This document shows positions 1-9,467 of a stretch of 64,000 bases of DNA, piece after piece. The notes beneath the pieces are model-generated. The model did not search any database and was not told where the DNA came from. It was given only the letters and a program-made list of their open reading frames with translations. A program made the translations under genes and the position numbers. How positions within the stretch are numbered: the stretch's first letter is position 1; every line of letters begins with the position of its first letter. This DNA comes from Sphingobium amiense. GTDB lineage: Bacteria > Pseudomonadota > Alphaproteobacteria > Sphingomonadales > Sphingomonadaceae. Where the stretch lies: assembly GCF_003967075.1 (NCBI RefSeq), contig NZ_AP018665.1, positions 124,001 to 188,000 on the forward strand, written 5' to 3'.

Positions 1-2148
1 CAGCGCGACCTAGAGTGCCGATCACCCTTTCGGTCGCGACCGCGCCGCGCCTCCACGAGCTCGGGGTGACGGACATCGGCGAACTCTCGGCCTATGTGCC
101 GGGCCTCAATATCCAGATCCAAAGCCCGCATAGCCCCGGTGTCGTGATCCGCGGCATCACGTCGGACAATGGCGCCGCGCAGCAGCCGCCGCGCGTCAGT
201 GTCTACTATAACGGGGTCGACATCTCCCGCGCGCGCGGCGCCTATCAAGGCCTCTTCGACCTTGCACGGATCGAGGTTGCCAAGGGACCGCAGGCGACGT
301 TGTTCGGCACGGCCGCCACGATCGGAGCGGTCAGCCTGGTCCCCAATCTTGCGCGGCCGGGTTTCTCGGCCGGCCTCACGAGCGCCATCGGCAATCTCGG
401 CGCCCCGCGCGAGGAAGGCTTCATCAACATCGGTTCCGAGCGGATCTCCGCTCGCGTCGCGGGGCAGTGGAAGAAGCGCGATGGCTACGTCCCAAATCTC
501 GCGCCGGGCCAGGATGATCTCTATGCGCAGGACCAGCTCGGGCTGCGCGGCGCTCTCCATTTTCAGCCGACGGAGAGTCTTTCCGCGAATCTCGTTCTTA
601 CCTACGACCGGCAGCGCAATTCCGGAACGCCCTTCCTGTCGCGGCGGCTTGGCTCGACGGCGGCGCAAGGTATCTTCGGGGCAGCCTATCTCGGTGGCTC
701 GCCAGCGTCCGGGGCAGTGCTCGGGGGCGATAAGCTCGGGATCGACCGCCACGTCTATGATGTGAACCTCTCGGTGACCGCGAACATCGCCGATGGCTGG
801 TCCTGCACGACGACCAATGGCTATCGCCGGTTCAATTCGCGCGAGGTGCTCGACGCCGACGGGTCGGCAGCATGGTATCTGGAATTCGCCGAGCAGGCCA
901 AAGGCTGGCAGGCAAGCCATGAAGGCCGTTTCACATATCGTGACGCTCAATGGCGGGCGATCTTCGGCTGGAACGCTTTCATCGAAAACGGATCGCAGAC
1001 AGTCCCCTTCTCCACCGAGGTCGGCACCTATCTGCAGTGCACCGCCAATCTGGTCCCGGGGCTTGGCTGTGTCGATGCGAACAACCAGGTCACTGCATCG
1101 CGGGCAACCGCGCTTCTGTCGCGAGGGCTGGCGACCGTCATTCCCTATTCGAGCTGGTACCGCAACTCGGGCCGCAATACGACCTGGTCGCTGTTCGGCG
1201 ATGTGAGTTGGAAGGCAGCGCCGCGTCTGGAGTTTCTAGCCGGCGCTCGGCTGCTGATCGAGGACCGGCGCTCGGGCTATACCGCGCAGCAGCCCAATGC
1301 GCCGCTCTACGGCCGCCCGCTGCTGCCACTTGTCGACACGGCCGGGGCCACCTATACCGCCAAGCGCAGCTTTACCGCTCTCCTTCCGCGCTTCAGCCTG
1401 GTCTATCATCTGTCGCCCGCGAGCACGCTGTTCGCCACCATCTCGCAAGGCCGTCGCTCACCCGCTGTGCAGCTTTCGGCTGCGACGGGGCCTGTACCCG
1501 ACCTGTCGATCGTCCCGGCCGAGACGGTCTGGAACTACGAGGCGGGTCTGAAGATCGCGCGCGGCGCCATCAGTGGCGCGGTTTCGGTCTATTATGACCG
1601 CTATCGCAACTTCCAGGTCACTGTCATCGATGTCTCGAGCGGCGCGGTCCGCATCGACAATGCCGGGTCGGCGGGCAATGCGGGCGTCGAGGCGGAACTG
1701 GACGTGCGTCCGGTCCGGGGCGTTCGCTTCTTTGGCAACATGGCTTACACGGGCGCGCGGATCGACGATCGGCCTGCCAACGGTATCTATGCTGGCGATC
1801 GCTTTCGGCTCCAGCCCCGCTGGCAGGCGTCGGCAGGGATAGATGATCGAACACCCCGTATCAGATGTCGTCAGCCTCTTTGCCGCGCCGAACGTCACCT
1901 ACCGCTCCAAGCTCTATTTCGAACTGCCCAATAGCGAGGCCATCAGCCAGTCCGCAGTGACCCTGATCAACGCTCGGGCGGGAGCGCGCCTGTGGAGCGA
2001 CCGCCTCTAGATTGCCGGGTTCGTGCGCAACCTTACCGACAGGCGCTACCTGCTCGACGCCGGGAATGTCGGCGGCTCGTTCGGCTACCCGACGTTCATT
2101 CCGGCCGAGCCCCGCACCTGGGGCATCGAGATATCGGCCCGCTACTAG
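1..2148 (+). pseudogene. TonB-dependent outer-membrane receptor, 5'-partial and broken
   Basis: The reading frame is open to the left edge, so the start lies outside. The plug domain is visible (RGITSDNG, YYNGVDISR, IEVAKGPQATLFGT) followed by an alternating beta-barrel pattern. The frame runs to 1934, but homology-like sequence moves to another frame near 1843-1854 (about one base indel) and continues as VTYRSKLYFELPNSEA, then FVRNLTDRRYL and a typical aromatic barrel end, GIEISARY, with a stop at 2146-2148. In that second frame a TAG at 2008-2010 replaces a codon between RL and IAGFV. Two independent lesions suggest a pseudogene; sequencing error could explain the indel but less easily both. 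The substrate cannot be told from the sequence. Confidence 0.8.
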
Positions 2149-2218
2149 CGGCGGAGGCAGGCAAAGCGCCCGAGAGGGGAGGTGAGGCGGGTGGCACCCT
2201 CTGTGCATCCGCCCGCGG

Positions 2219-3157
2219 TCAATGGCCTTTGCGTGCCTGGTTCTCCCTGCGTCCGCCCAGTTTCGCGATGCGCTGCTCATCATCGATCCGGTGCATGGCG
2301 CGGCTGAGCTTTTCGAAGGCCCGAACCTCGATCTGGCGGACGCGCTCACGGCTCACTTTATAGACGAGGCTCAGATCCTCGAGCGTTTTGGGTTCATCGA
2401 TCAGACGACGCTGGACCAGGATATCCCGCTCGCGGTCGGAAAGCGTGCCGAGCGCCTCGAACAGCATGTTCTGGCGGCGCTGGCGCTCCTGCGCGCCGGC
2501 AAGCGCCTCGTCCTGGAGCGGACTGTCGTCGGTCAGCAGGTCCTGCCACTGATCCTCGCCCGTTTCCCCGAGCGGCACGTTGAGCGAGGCGTCGCCGCCC
2601 TGCATCATCCGCCGGTTCATGCTGGTGACTTCGGTTTCCGAGACCCCGAGCGTGTCGGCGATCTGGCGGACCTGATCAGGTTTCAGATCGGTGTCGTCAT
2701 AGGCCTGGAGGGAGTTCTTGATCCGGCGGAGATTGAAGAACAGGCGCTTTTGCGCGGCCGTCGTGCCGAGCTTGACCATGCTCCAGCTGCGCAGGATGAA
2801 TTCTTGGATCGAGGCCTTGATCCACCACAGCGCATAGGTCGCAAGACGAAAACCGCGATCAGGGTCGAATCGCCGGACCCCCTGAATCAGGCCGACATTG
2901 CCTTCCGCAATGAGGTCGGCAACAGGCAGGCCGTAGCCCCGGTAGCGCATTGCCGCCTTCGCAACCAGGCGAAGGTGGCTGGTCACGAGCTTGGCGGCCG
3001 CTTCCGGATCGCCATGCTCCTTGAAGCGCTTGGCAAGCATATATTCGTCTTCGGGCGAGAGGATCGGGAATTTCCTGATCTCCGCCAGATACCGGTTCAG
3101 TCCATCCTCACTGGCCGGCGCCGGAATAACGGCGTTCTTGAGTGCAATGTCTGTCAT
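2219..3157 (-). CDS. rpoH: RNA polymerase sigma factor, RpoH (sigma-32) family
   Basis: 312 aa, close to the normal length of alphaproteobacterial RpoH. Region 2 is clear (LIAEGNVGLIQGVRRFD, then RLATYALWWIKASIQE), the RpoH box appears as QKRLFFNLRRIK, and the region 4 helix-turn-helix is TLEDLSLVYKVSRERVRQIE. It would direct core polymerase to heat-shock or general stress promoters. It converges on the broken TonB receptor and stands alone. As it sits beside plasmid genes it is probably an accessory copy in addition to a chromosomal rpoH; that is inference. Confidence 0.93.
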   Translation of the reverse strand: MTDIALKNAVIPAPASEDGLNRYLAEIRKFPILSPEDEYMLAKRFKEHGDPEAAAKLVTSHLRLVAKAAMRYRGYGLPVADLIAEGNVGLIQGVRRFDPDRGFRLATYALWWIKASIQEFILRSWSMVKLGTTAAQKRLFFNLRRIKNSLQAYDDTDLKPDQVRQIADTLGVSETEVTSMNRRMMQGGDASLNVPLGETGEDQWQDLLTDDSPLQDEALAGAQERQRRQNMLFEALGTLSDRERDILVQRRLIDEPKTLEDLSLVYKVSRERVRQIEVRAFEKLSRAMHRIDDEQRIAKLGGRRENQARKGH

Positions 3158-3507
3158 GGCTCTTCACGCAATTACCTGTTTGGCGGGCGAACCTTGCCGC
3201 CGGCCAGTCTGCGTGGGTCCTGTGTCCAGGGCCCGCAGCTGTCGCGACGCGGCCAGGCTCTGCCTCGGCTTAACCAGTATAAAATCACTTCAAAGCGTTT
3301 TGAATATCCTAATGACGTAAAACCAGCGCCGCAGGTTCCCATCCGGATGCGGCAGACCCGCTGGTGGGGTTCAGCGCTCGCCATGCTCAACGATATCGGC
3401 TTGCCGTTGCCTTGCGCCCTTTGTCGATCACGCCACCGATTAGCGTGCAGACGAACGGGGTGATTCAGAACGGCCATGGCTTGCAGCACAATGGCCGGGC
3501 AGCAACT
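3158..3507. other. Intergenic region upstream of rpoH
   Basis: No convincing gene. The part near 3285-3315 is AT-richer than its surroundings and should hold the minus-strand rpoH promoter; a TATACT-like hexamer is present on the minus strand, but I see no good -35 partner at normal spacing. Confidence 0.5.
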
Positions 3508-4344
3508 TCAATTTCGATTGAGTCCCATTTCGCGGCTTTGGAGCTTGCGTTTCCAGAGTTGCTCGATGCTCCGAATCTCGTCGACAGTCGCCGCCGATCC
3601 ACTGACTTCCAAGATGCTGACCTGATAGTCGCCTGGCTCGCTGCTCTTCAGGCAAAGATTGCCACCATGACCGTCCTGAGCGTAATTCATCCAGCGGCCG
3701 AAAAACCCGCCTTCACCTGTCGCCGAGCCTACATATTGCTCTTTCGTTTTGGCTGAGGTGAGAAGGTAAATTCCGCGTGCGGCCCGCAGCGCTGACACCC
3801 ATGTCGCCGGCAGGCTCTGCACCTGCGATACGTTCGTCACGAAGTGCGTGTACCCGGGAAAGGCGTCTTCACGAAATGCGCGCGTGAGCTCGATGATCGG
3901 CTTGTTCTGACGGTCGGGACGCTGCACCCCTTTGCGCGCGCCCGCGCCCCATTCAATCCAGAGCCGACCGATATAGGGCTCCAGATGCGAGGTGAGCGCC
4001 GTGCGGTATTGGTCGAGCGTATCGGCGGTCAAGGTGACGCCGGCGACTTGGTGGAGCGGGTCCAGCCAGCCTGGAGGCGCGGCGCCGATATGCTCCGCCG
4101 TGTAGATTCCGGCAAACAACGAGCCTCCTGTCGGCGGCGCGACAAAGCTCGCCCAGATCGGCGCGGCCAGGCTGGCCCGATTTCCGGCGGTCTGGACGCT
4201 CTGATAATCCTCGAAGGCCGGTCGGTCGTCGCGCCACAGGCCATAAGGCGTGCGCCCCGTCGACGCCTTGGTCTGGTGCCGCAGGAGGCGAACATCGGCC
4301 GGGTCAAGCCCGGCCTTTTCGAGAAGATCGGTGAACAGCAGCAT
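3508..4344 (-). CDS. GIY-YIG nuclease-domain protein
   Basis: 278 aa. The C-terminal third has a GIY-YIG-like core: GIYLLTSAKTKEQYVGSATG supplies the paired G-x-Y motifs, followed by GGFFGRWMNYAQDGHGGN and a later glutamate in EIRSIEQLWKRKL. The N-terminal two thirds (FTDLLEKAGLDPADVRLLRHQ, later YGLWRDDRPAFEDYQS) is a conserved-looking but unassigned domain. The ATG directly follows the TAA of the integrase upstream with no gap, so the two are very likely co-translated and work together, perhaps as a small integration or defence unit. The DNA target is unknown. Confidence 0.75.
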   Translation of the reverse strand: MLLFTDLLEKAGLDPADVRLLRHQTKASTGRTPYGLWRDDRPAFEDYQSVQTAGNRASLAAPIWASFVAPPTGGSLFAGIYTAEHIGAAPPGWLDPLHQVAGVTLTADTLDQYRTALTSHLEPYIGRLWIEWGAGARKGVQRPDRQNKPIIELTRAFREDAFPGYTHFVTNVSQVQSLPATWVSALRAARGIYLLTSAKTKEQYVGSATGEGGFFGRWMNYAQDGHGGNLCLKSSEPGDYQVSILEVSGSAATVDEIRSIEQLWKRKLQSREMGLNRN

Positions 4345-5346
4345 TTACAGAAACTTGTCGCCCGCGTGGTCATCGAACATCGCAGCGTCGCGCACATAAT
4401 CCGCGACCGTATCGAGCGACTTGTGCCGGCTGTGGTCCTTCATCTTGAAGAGATTGGCGCGCTGGGATGCTGCCTCTGTGAGAAACCCCGCGCGAAGTGA
4501 ATGGCCTGAGTAGAGGGCAGGATCGAGGCTTGCCGCAGTCGCGCAGGCCTTGACGAGCCGCGCGACCGTCTTGTCGGTCATCGGTTGATCGGTAAGCCCG
4601 TCCAACCGGGTCAGCCGCCGAAAAAGAGGCGCCTGCTGTGCCTCGCCGGCCTTCCTATCAGCGCCGTCGAGGGCGGCGACGGACATCCAGGCCTTCAAGA
4701 GCCGGATCGGCTGTATCACCCGGCCCTCGGGGATGGCCACAACTTGTCCGAGTGCTTCCTGATCGCGCTTCGATTTCGGGATGGTAATGCGAACGCCCTT
4801 GGCGGTGAAGACGAGATCGCCCAGCTGCATCGCGGCCAGCTCAGAACGCCGGAACGCTCCGGCCATGCCGATCGCCAGGATCGCGCGGTCCCGAACGGCT
4901 CGCAAACCATTGCCCTTTATCGTGGCGAGCATGGCCTTGAGGACATCAGCCTCCGCCGGCGCCTTCTGGACCTTCTTGCGCGCATAGCGTCGGCGAACGC
5001 CCGCCATCATCTGGGCAATGATGCCGGCCGCGTCGCGCGCCGTGGGTGAAGCGAAGTCAGCCTCTTTATGGTGATGATTGATCGCCGCAACGCGGCGTCC
5101 GATCGTGACGGGCGCAATACCAGCTTCGGCCTCGACATGGGCAAAAAGCGCGACGATGTCGGGGTGGGCGGGCAATGCCTCGACGTTGCGCGCATCGCAG
5201 AATGCGCAGAAGCGTTCCCAGTCGCTGGCATACGCTTTTTGGGTCGAGCTGGCCTTTGCAGCAGCCAGCGTTTCGCGCGCACCCCCAATTTCCGCGAGAA
5301 GATCGGCGGGAAGATTGATCGATAATGGAAGCAGGTCGCGTGCCAT
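4345..5346 (-). CDS. Tyrosine-type recombinase/integrase
   Basis: About 333 aa from ATG 5346; a GTG at 5370 is an alternative. The N-terminal SAM-like DNA-binding domain (STQKAYASDWERFCAFC) is followed by the catalytic domain with the first Arg in AFRRSEL, HxxR in GHSLRAG, a basic/His segment HSRHKS and the nucleophile Tyr in VADYVRDA. Family length is normal. It is directly coupled to the downstream GIY-YIG gene. A perfect 11-bp inverted repeat lies just upstream (5384-5417). No tRNA target is visible nearby, so its attachment site is not defined here. Confidence 0.88.
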   Translation of the reverse strand: MARDLLPLSINLPADLLAEIGGARETLAAAKASSTQKAYASDWERFCAFCDARNVEALPAHPDIVALFAHVEAEAGIAPVTIGRRVAAINHHHKEADFASPTARDAAGIIAQMMAGVRRRYARKKVQKAPAEADVLKAMLATIKGNGLRAVRDRAILAIGMAGAFRRSELAAMQLGDLVFTAKGVRITIPKSKRDQEALGQVVAIPEGRVIQPIRLLKAWMSVAALDGADRKAGEAQQAPLFRRLTRLDGLTDQPMTDKTVARLVKACATAASLDPALYSGHSLRAGFLTEAASQRANLFKMKDHSRHKSLDTVADYVRDAAMFDDHAGDKFL

Positions 5347-5383
5347 CGCGATCAGCCTAGCAGAGCCCACTCCCGGCGTAAAT

Positions 5384-5417
5384 CCTATGTCCGAGAATCA
5401 TATTTATCGGACATAGG
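5384..5417. promoter_or_regulatory. Perfect 11-bp inverted repeat upstream of integrase
   Basis: CCTATGTCCGA at 5384-5394 and TCGGACATAGG at 5407-5417, separated by 12 AT-rich bases. It lies 38-71 bp before the integrase ATG. Operator or recombinase arm site are both possible; no T tract is present, which argues against a terminator. Confidence 0.5.
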
Positions 5418-5457
5418 TGGACGGGGTGGATCCCGGACACAATGAGCCGTCGCACGC

Positions 5458-6477
5458 TTATCCAGCCCCCGGCCGAGTGGCTTGATGGCGCAACTGGTGG
5501 CACAGCGGCTCGCCGGCGGAATAAGCGCGGATGCTTTCCAAGGTGGTCTCAGCGATAGCTGTCAGCGCTTCTTCGGTGAGGAAGGCCTGGTGGCCCGTCA
5601 TCAGGACATTGGGAAATGTCAGCAGGCGCTGGAGGATGTCGTCGTCGATGATCTCACTGGAAAGATCGTCGAAGAAGATGCCCGCCTCCTGCTCATAGAC
5701 ATCGAGCGCAACACCGCCCAGCCGGCGCGCCTTGAGCGCCTCGATCAGCGCGGCACTGTCGATAGGCGCACCGCGACTGGTATTGACCAGAACCAGATCG
5801 GGCCGCGCTGTCGCCAGGACGCTGCCATCGATCAGATGGCGGGTCTCGGGCGTGAGCGGGCAGTGCAAGGTGATAATATCCGCTTCGCGAAGCAGGTCCT
5901 CGCGCTCGACATAGCGCACGCCGATTGCGACGAGCGCTTCGTCAACGACAGGATCGCTGGCCAGGACCTCACAGCCGAAGCCAGCCCGCAAGGATCGAGC
6001 GACAAGCCCGCCAATCTGTCCCGTTCCCACGACGCCGGCGACACGTCCGTGCAGGTTACGGCCGACAAGGCCATCGAGCGCGAAATTGTTCTCACGAACT
6101 CGGGACCATGCGCGGTGGATCTTGCGATCGAGCGCCAGCAGGAGACCGATCGTGAATTCGGAAACCGCGTGCGGCGAGTAGCCCGGCATCCGCACTACGG
6201 CGAGACCGAGCGTCTCGGCCGCCACGAGATCGACATTGTTATAGCCTGCGCAGCGCAACGCGACGAGACCCACCCCGCCTTCGGCCAACATCTCGAGCAC
6301 CTGCCGGTTGGCGATATCGTTCACAAAGATGCAGGCGACGTCAAAACCGCGCGCGAGCTGCGCCGACGTGGGCGACAAGGCAACGTCAAGGAAATCGAGA
6401 TCGAACCCATAGGCCGCGTTCGCCTGGGTCAGGAACTGCCGGTCGTATTTCCGCGTGCCAAAGATCGCGATGCGCAT
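5458..6477 (-). CDS. D-lactate dehydrogenase-like 2-hydroxyacid dehydrogenase
   Basis: 339 aa from ATG 6477 (MRIAIFGTRKYDR), the normal length of LdhA-type enzymes that interconvert pyruvate and D-lactate with NADH. The Rossmann fingerprint is GVVGTGQIG, and the catalytic Arg (VNTSRGAPID), Glu (VYEQEAG) and His (MTGHQAF) are all present. The frame stays open far upstream, but only this start gives a family-like N-terminus. It is divergent from the GGDEF-EAL gene across about 177 bp. Substrate preference among 2-oxoacids is not proven by sequence. Confidence 0.88.
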   Translation of the reverse strand: MRIAIFGTRKYDRQFLTQANAAYGFDLDFLDVALSPTSAQLARGFDVACIFVNDIANRQVLEMLAEGGVGLVALRCAGYNNVDLVAAETLGLAVVRMPGYSPHAVSEFTIGLLLALDRKIHRAWSRVRENNFALDGLVGRNLHGRVAGVVGTGQIGGLVARSLRAGFGCEVLASDPVVDEALVAIGVRYVEREDLLREADIITLHCPLTPETRHLIDGSVLATARPDLVLVNTSRGAPIDSAALIEALKARRLGGVALDVYEQEAGIFFDDLSSEIIDDDILQRLLTFPNVLMTGHQAFLTEEALTAIAETTLESIRAYSAGEPLCHQLRHQATRPGAG

Positions 6478-6654
6478 GTCCGCCTCCGAGCGCGGACCTG
6501 TCCGCGAGAGCAAAGAGGATGGGCGACCGCACTGCCGGCGGAAAGCCTTTCGCGCGTATCGTTCGAATTTTACGCATTTTGTCGCAAAAGGCGGAACTCC
6601 GTTAATCACTTTCTGAAATGGGGACGGTTCAAATTCCTCCAGTTTCGATTGGCG

Positions 6655-9096
6655 ATGTTCCCCTTTCTCTTTTGCCTGCGCGATCAACATGACGCGCCCT
6701 TGGTCATCCTCGCGGCTATAGTCTGTCTCCTGACGGCGGCAGCAACCGTTCGCCTGTGTCGCCAGGCGGCCTGGACAGACACGGGTTCGCGCAGCTTGTG
6801 GCTGACGATGGCGGGGTTGACTGCCGGTCTTGGGATCTGGGCCACGCACTTCATCGCGATGCTGGGCTACGATCCCGGCATCGTCATGGGCTATCATGTC
6901 CAACAGACCGTGGTCTCGCTCTTGGTCGTGCTGGCAGGCGCGACAGCGGGCCTCTTCATTGCGACACGCGCGCCGCACTGGCTCGGCTCGCTTCTTGCCG
7001 CTTCGGTTATGGGCGGCGGCGTCACGGCCATGCACTACCTTGGCATGGCGGCGCTCGAAATGCCTGCGCTCATTCGCTGGAAGGCCGATTATGTCGCGGC
7101 CTCGGCCGTGTTCGCAATCGTCCCGCTAGTCTTGGCGCTGCCCCTTGCGCTGCGCGGCAGATCGCTCGCCAAAGGCGCAGCGGCCGCTGGTCTGATCACC
7201 GCCGCCGTCGTCCTGCTTCACTTTACCGGCATGACCGCGATCACGCTGATCCCGTCGCGTGGCGAATTCTCCCCCCTCAGCATGATGTCTCCCCGCGCCA
7301 TGTCGCTCTGGATATTTCTCGCGGTCTCCTGCACGATCGCTCTGACCGCGGCGGCGGCGATCACGAGCCGGCGGACGGGCATCAAATTGCGCCGACAGGA
7401 ACGCGAGAATCAGCTTCGCGTCCAAGGCATGAAGGCCCAACTCGACCTAGCCCTTGAGAATATGCACCAGGGCCTGTGCCTATACGACGGCGACGGTCGG
7501 CTTTTGCTCTGGAACCAGCGTTTCCTGGATCTATACGGGCTTGGAAGCGATGCGCTCCAATGCGGAATGACGGTGGGACAAGTGATCCGCACCGGCATTG
7601 CCAACCATCTTCCCGTTACCGAGGTCGAGCAGCGCGCAGCAGAAATCGAGCGTAACCTCAACCAGGCCCTGAGCGCTTCAGGAGACGCACCCGCAATCTC
7701 GGAATATCCCGGCGTGGTGGTGAGCGTACGTTCGCGCGCGCTTCCCGACGGCGGATGGGTGAGCACCTTTGACGATATTACCCAGCAGCGCCGTTCGGAA
7801 GAACGAATCCGGCACCTGGCGCTGCATGATGGCCTGACCGGCCTGCCCAACCGGCGTAGGTTCAACGATGTCGTCGACCGCGATCTGGACGTTACGGCGC
7901 GAGCCGGTTCGCGCCTGGGACTGGTCGTTGTCGACCTCGACAATTTCAAGGATATCAACGACAGCCGCGGCCATTCAGCCGGAGACCAAGCATTGAAGAT
8001 GGTCGCCGCAGCGCTCAAGGACGCGGTTCGCGAGAATGAACATGTCGCCCGGCTGGGTGGCGACGAATTCGCCGCCGCAATTCTGTACCGGGAAGATTAT
8101 GAGCTTGCCGACTTTGTGACGCGCCTGAGCACCGGGCTGGCGGCGATCAATGCCGGCAATGCGCACGATCTGAGCGTCCATGCGAGCCTTGGCATCGCAA
8201 CCTATCCGGCTGACAGCCAGGATCGCGAACAGCTGTGCAATCATGCCGATCTGGCCATGTACCGGGCAAAAGGGACGGTAGGCGAGCGGATCTGCTATTA
8301 CGAAAAAGGCATGGACGAGCAGGCGCGCGAACGCCGGCAACTCGCGGCCGATCTTCGGGGCGCCGCCGCGCGCGGTGAGATGACGATCCTCTACCAGCCG
8401 CAGCGTTCGCTCAAGGACGACAGGGTAAACGGCTATGAAGCTCTGCTGCGCTGGACCCACCCAAAGCGCGGCCTGGTCCCCCCTGACATCTTCATTCCCG
8501 TTGCTGAAGAAACCGGCGAGATCTTGGCGCTTGGCGAGTGGGTGCTGCGGCAAGCCTGTGAGGAGGCGGCCCGCTGGGGTGACGGACTGACCGTGGCCAT
8601 CAACCTCTCCGCCGTGCAGTTGAGCCAGGCGAGCCTGCCCGAGAGCGTGGCCCAGACCCTTCTGGAGACCGGACTCGCACCAAGGCGTCTCGAACTGGAG
8701 ATCACTGAAACCGCGATCATCGCCGACAAGCCGCGCGTCTTGCATATTTTGCGTAGACTCAAGGCGATGGGGATCGCCATTGCCATCGACGATTTCGGCA
8801 CCGGCTATTCCTCGCTCGATACGCTCAACTCGTTCCCCTTCGACAAGATCAAGATCGACAAATCATTCGTCATCGGGTCCGAAGAGCGGCCGCAGGCCAG
8901 AGCAATCATCAGGGCGGTGCTCGCGCTGGGCCACAGCCTTGGCGTCCCTGTGCTCGCCGAAGGGGTTGAGACCAGTGGGCACGTCGATCTGCTGGTGGCT
9001 GAGGGATGCGACCAGGTCCAAGGCTATCTCTTCGGACGCCCCGGCCATGCACCAAGCCTTCTTGCGAGGGAGCAGGCCCGACTGGCCGCCGGTTGA
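6655..9096 (+). CDS. MHYT-PAS-GGDEF-EAL cyclic-di-GMP protein
   Basis: About 813 aa from ATG 6655 (MFPFLFCLRDQHDAP). The first ~250 residues form the MHYT membrane sensor, with the repeated motifs THFIAMLGYD, MHYLGMAALE and LHFTGMTAI thought to bind a metal or gas ligand. A PAS-like segment (ENMHQGLCLYDGDGRLLLWN) follows, then GGDEF with intact RLGGDEFAA, then EAL with YEALLRW and IDDFGTGYSSL. Both catalytic motifs look active, so it may make or degrade c-di-GMP. The position of the product-inhibition site reads RENE rather than RxxD, suggesting weak or no I-site control. Confidence 0.93.
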   Translation: MFPFLFCLRDQHDAPLVILAAIVCLLTAAATVRLCRQAAWTDTGSRSLWLTMAGLTAGLGIWATHFIAMLGYDPGIVMGYHVQQTVVSLLVVLAGATAGLFIATRAPHWLGSLLAASVMGGGVTAMHYLGMAALEMPALIRWKADYVAASAVFAIVPLVLALPLALRGRSLAKGAAAAGLITAAVVLLHFTGMTAITLIPSRGEFSPLSMMSPRAMSLWIFLAVSCTIALTAAAAITSRRTGIKLRRQERENQLRVQGMKAQLDLALENMHQGLCLYDGDGRLLLWNQRFLDLYGLGSDALQCGMTVGQVIRTGIANHLPVTEVEQRAAEIERNLNQALSASGDAPAISEYPGVVVSVRSRALPDGGWVSTFDDITQQRRSEERIRHLALHDGLTGLPNRRRFNDVVDRDLDVTARAGSRLGLVVVDLDNFKDINDSRGHSAGDQALKMVAAALKDAVRENEHVARLGGDEFAAAILYREDYELADFVTRLSTGLAAINAGNAHDLSVHASLGIATYPADSQDREQLCNHADLAMYRAKGTVGERICYYEKGMDEQARERRQLAADLRGAAARGEMTILYQPQRSLKDDRVNGYEALLRWTHPKRGLVPPDIFIPVAEETGEILALGEWVLRQACEEAARWGDGLTVAINLSAVQLSQASLPESVAQTLLETGLAPRRLELEITETAIIADKPRVLHILRRLKAMGIAIAIDDFGTGYSSLDTLNSFPFDKIKIDKSFVIGSEERPQARAIIRAVLALGHSLGVPVLAEGVETSGHVDLLVAEGCDQVQGYLFGRPGHAPSLLAREQARLAAG

Positions 9097-9467
9097 TCCG
9101 CAGGTACGTCGCGCAACGACGCGGTAGCGTCGCGAGCGTCCTGAGAGCGCGATGTCGGAAGCGCGGGCGAACCGTCCCCTTAGCTGCCAAGCTATCGGTC
9201 GAGAAAGGACTGCGAGCCGAAGCGGCAGCCCCTTTTGCGAAGCTGCCGTACCTTAGCGCGACCCGATGCTACTCCGAATTTGCATCCTTTTGCCCATATA
9301 TCACATCATTTCCCACCCTCAAAAGCTAGTTTTGATGTATAAATCATCACAATGATTGACGGGTGCCGTCTTTAGGTCGGGTGGCTGGCATCAACCGATG
9401 ACATCTCCCTCTTTCATCCTACATCACGCCCAAATCCAACTAGCGACTGGATAAGGCTCTTGAATTC
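9097..9467. other. Intergenic region before kefB-like gene
   Basis: About 370 bp with no credible gene. The stretch 9290-9350 is AT-rich and is the likely promoter area for the downstream antiporter; no clear terminator is seen for the GGDEF-EAL gene. Confidence 0.4.

Noticed and set aside
5482..6654. Long plus-strand open frame preceding the GGDEF-EAL gene
   Set aside because: It is antisense to the well-supported dehydrogenase and its translation has no MHYT-like features before ATG 6655.
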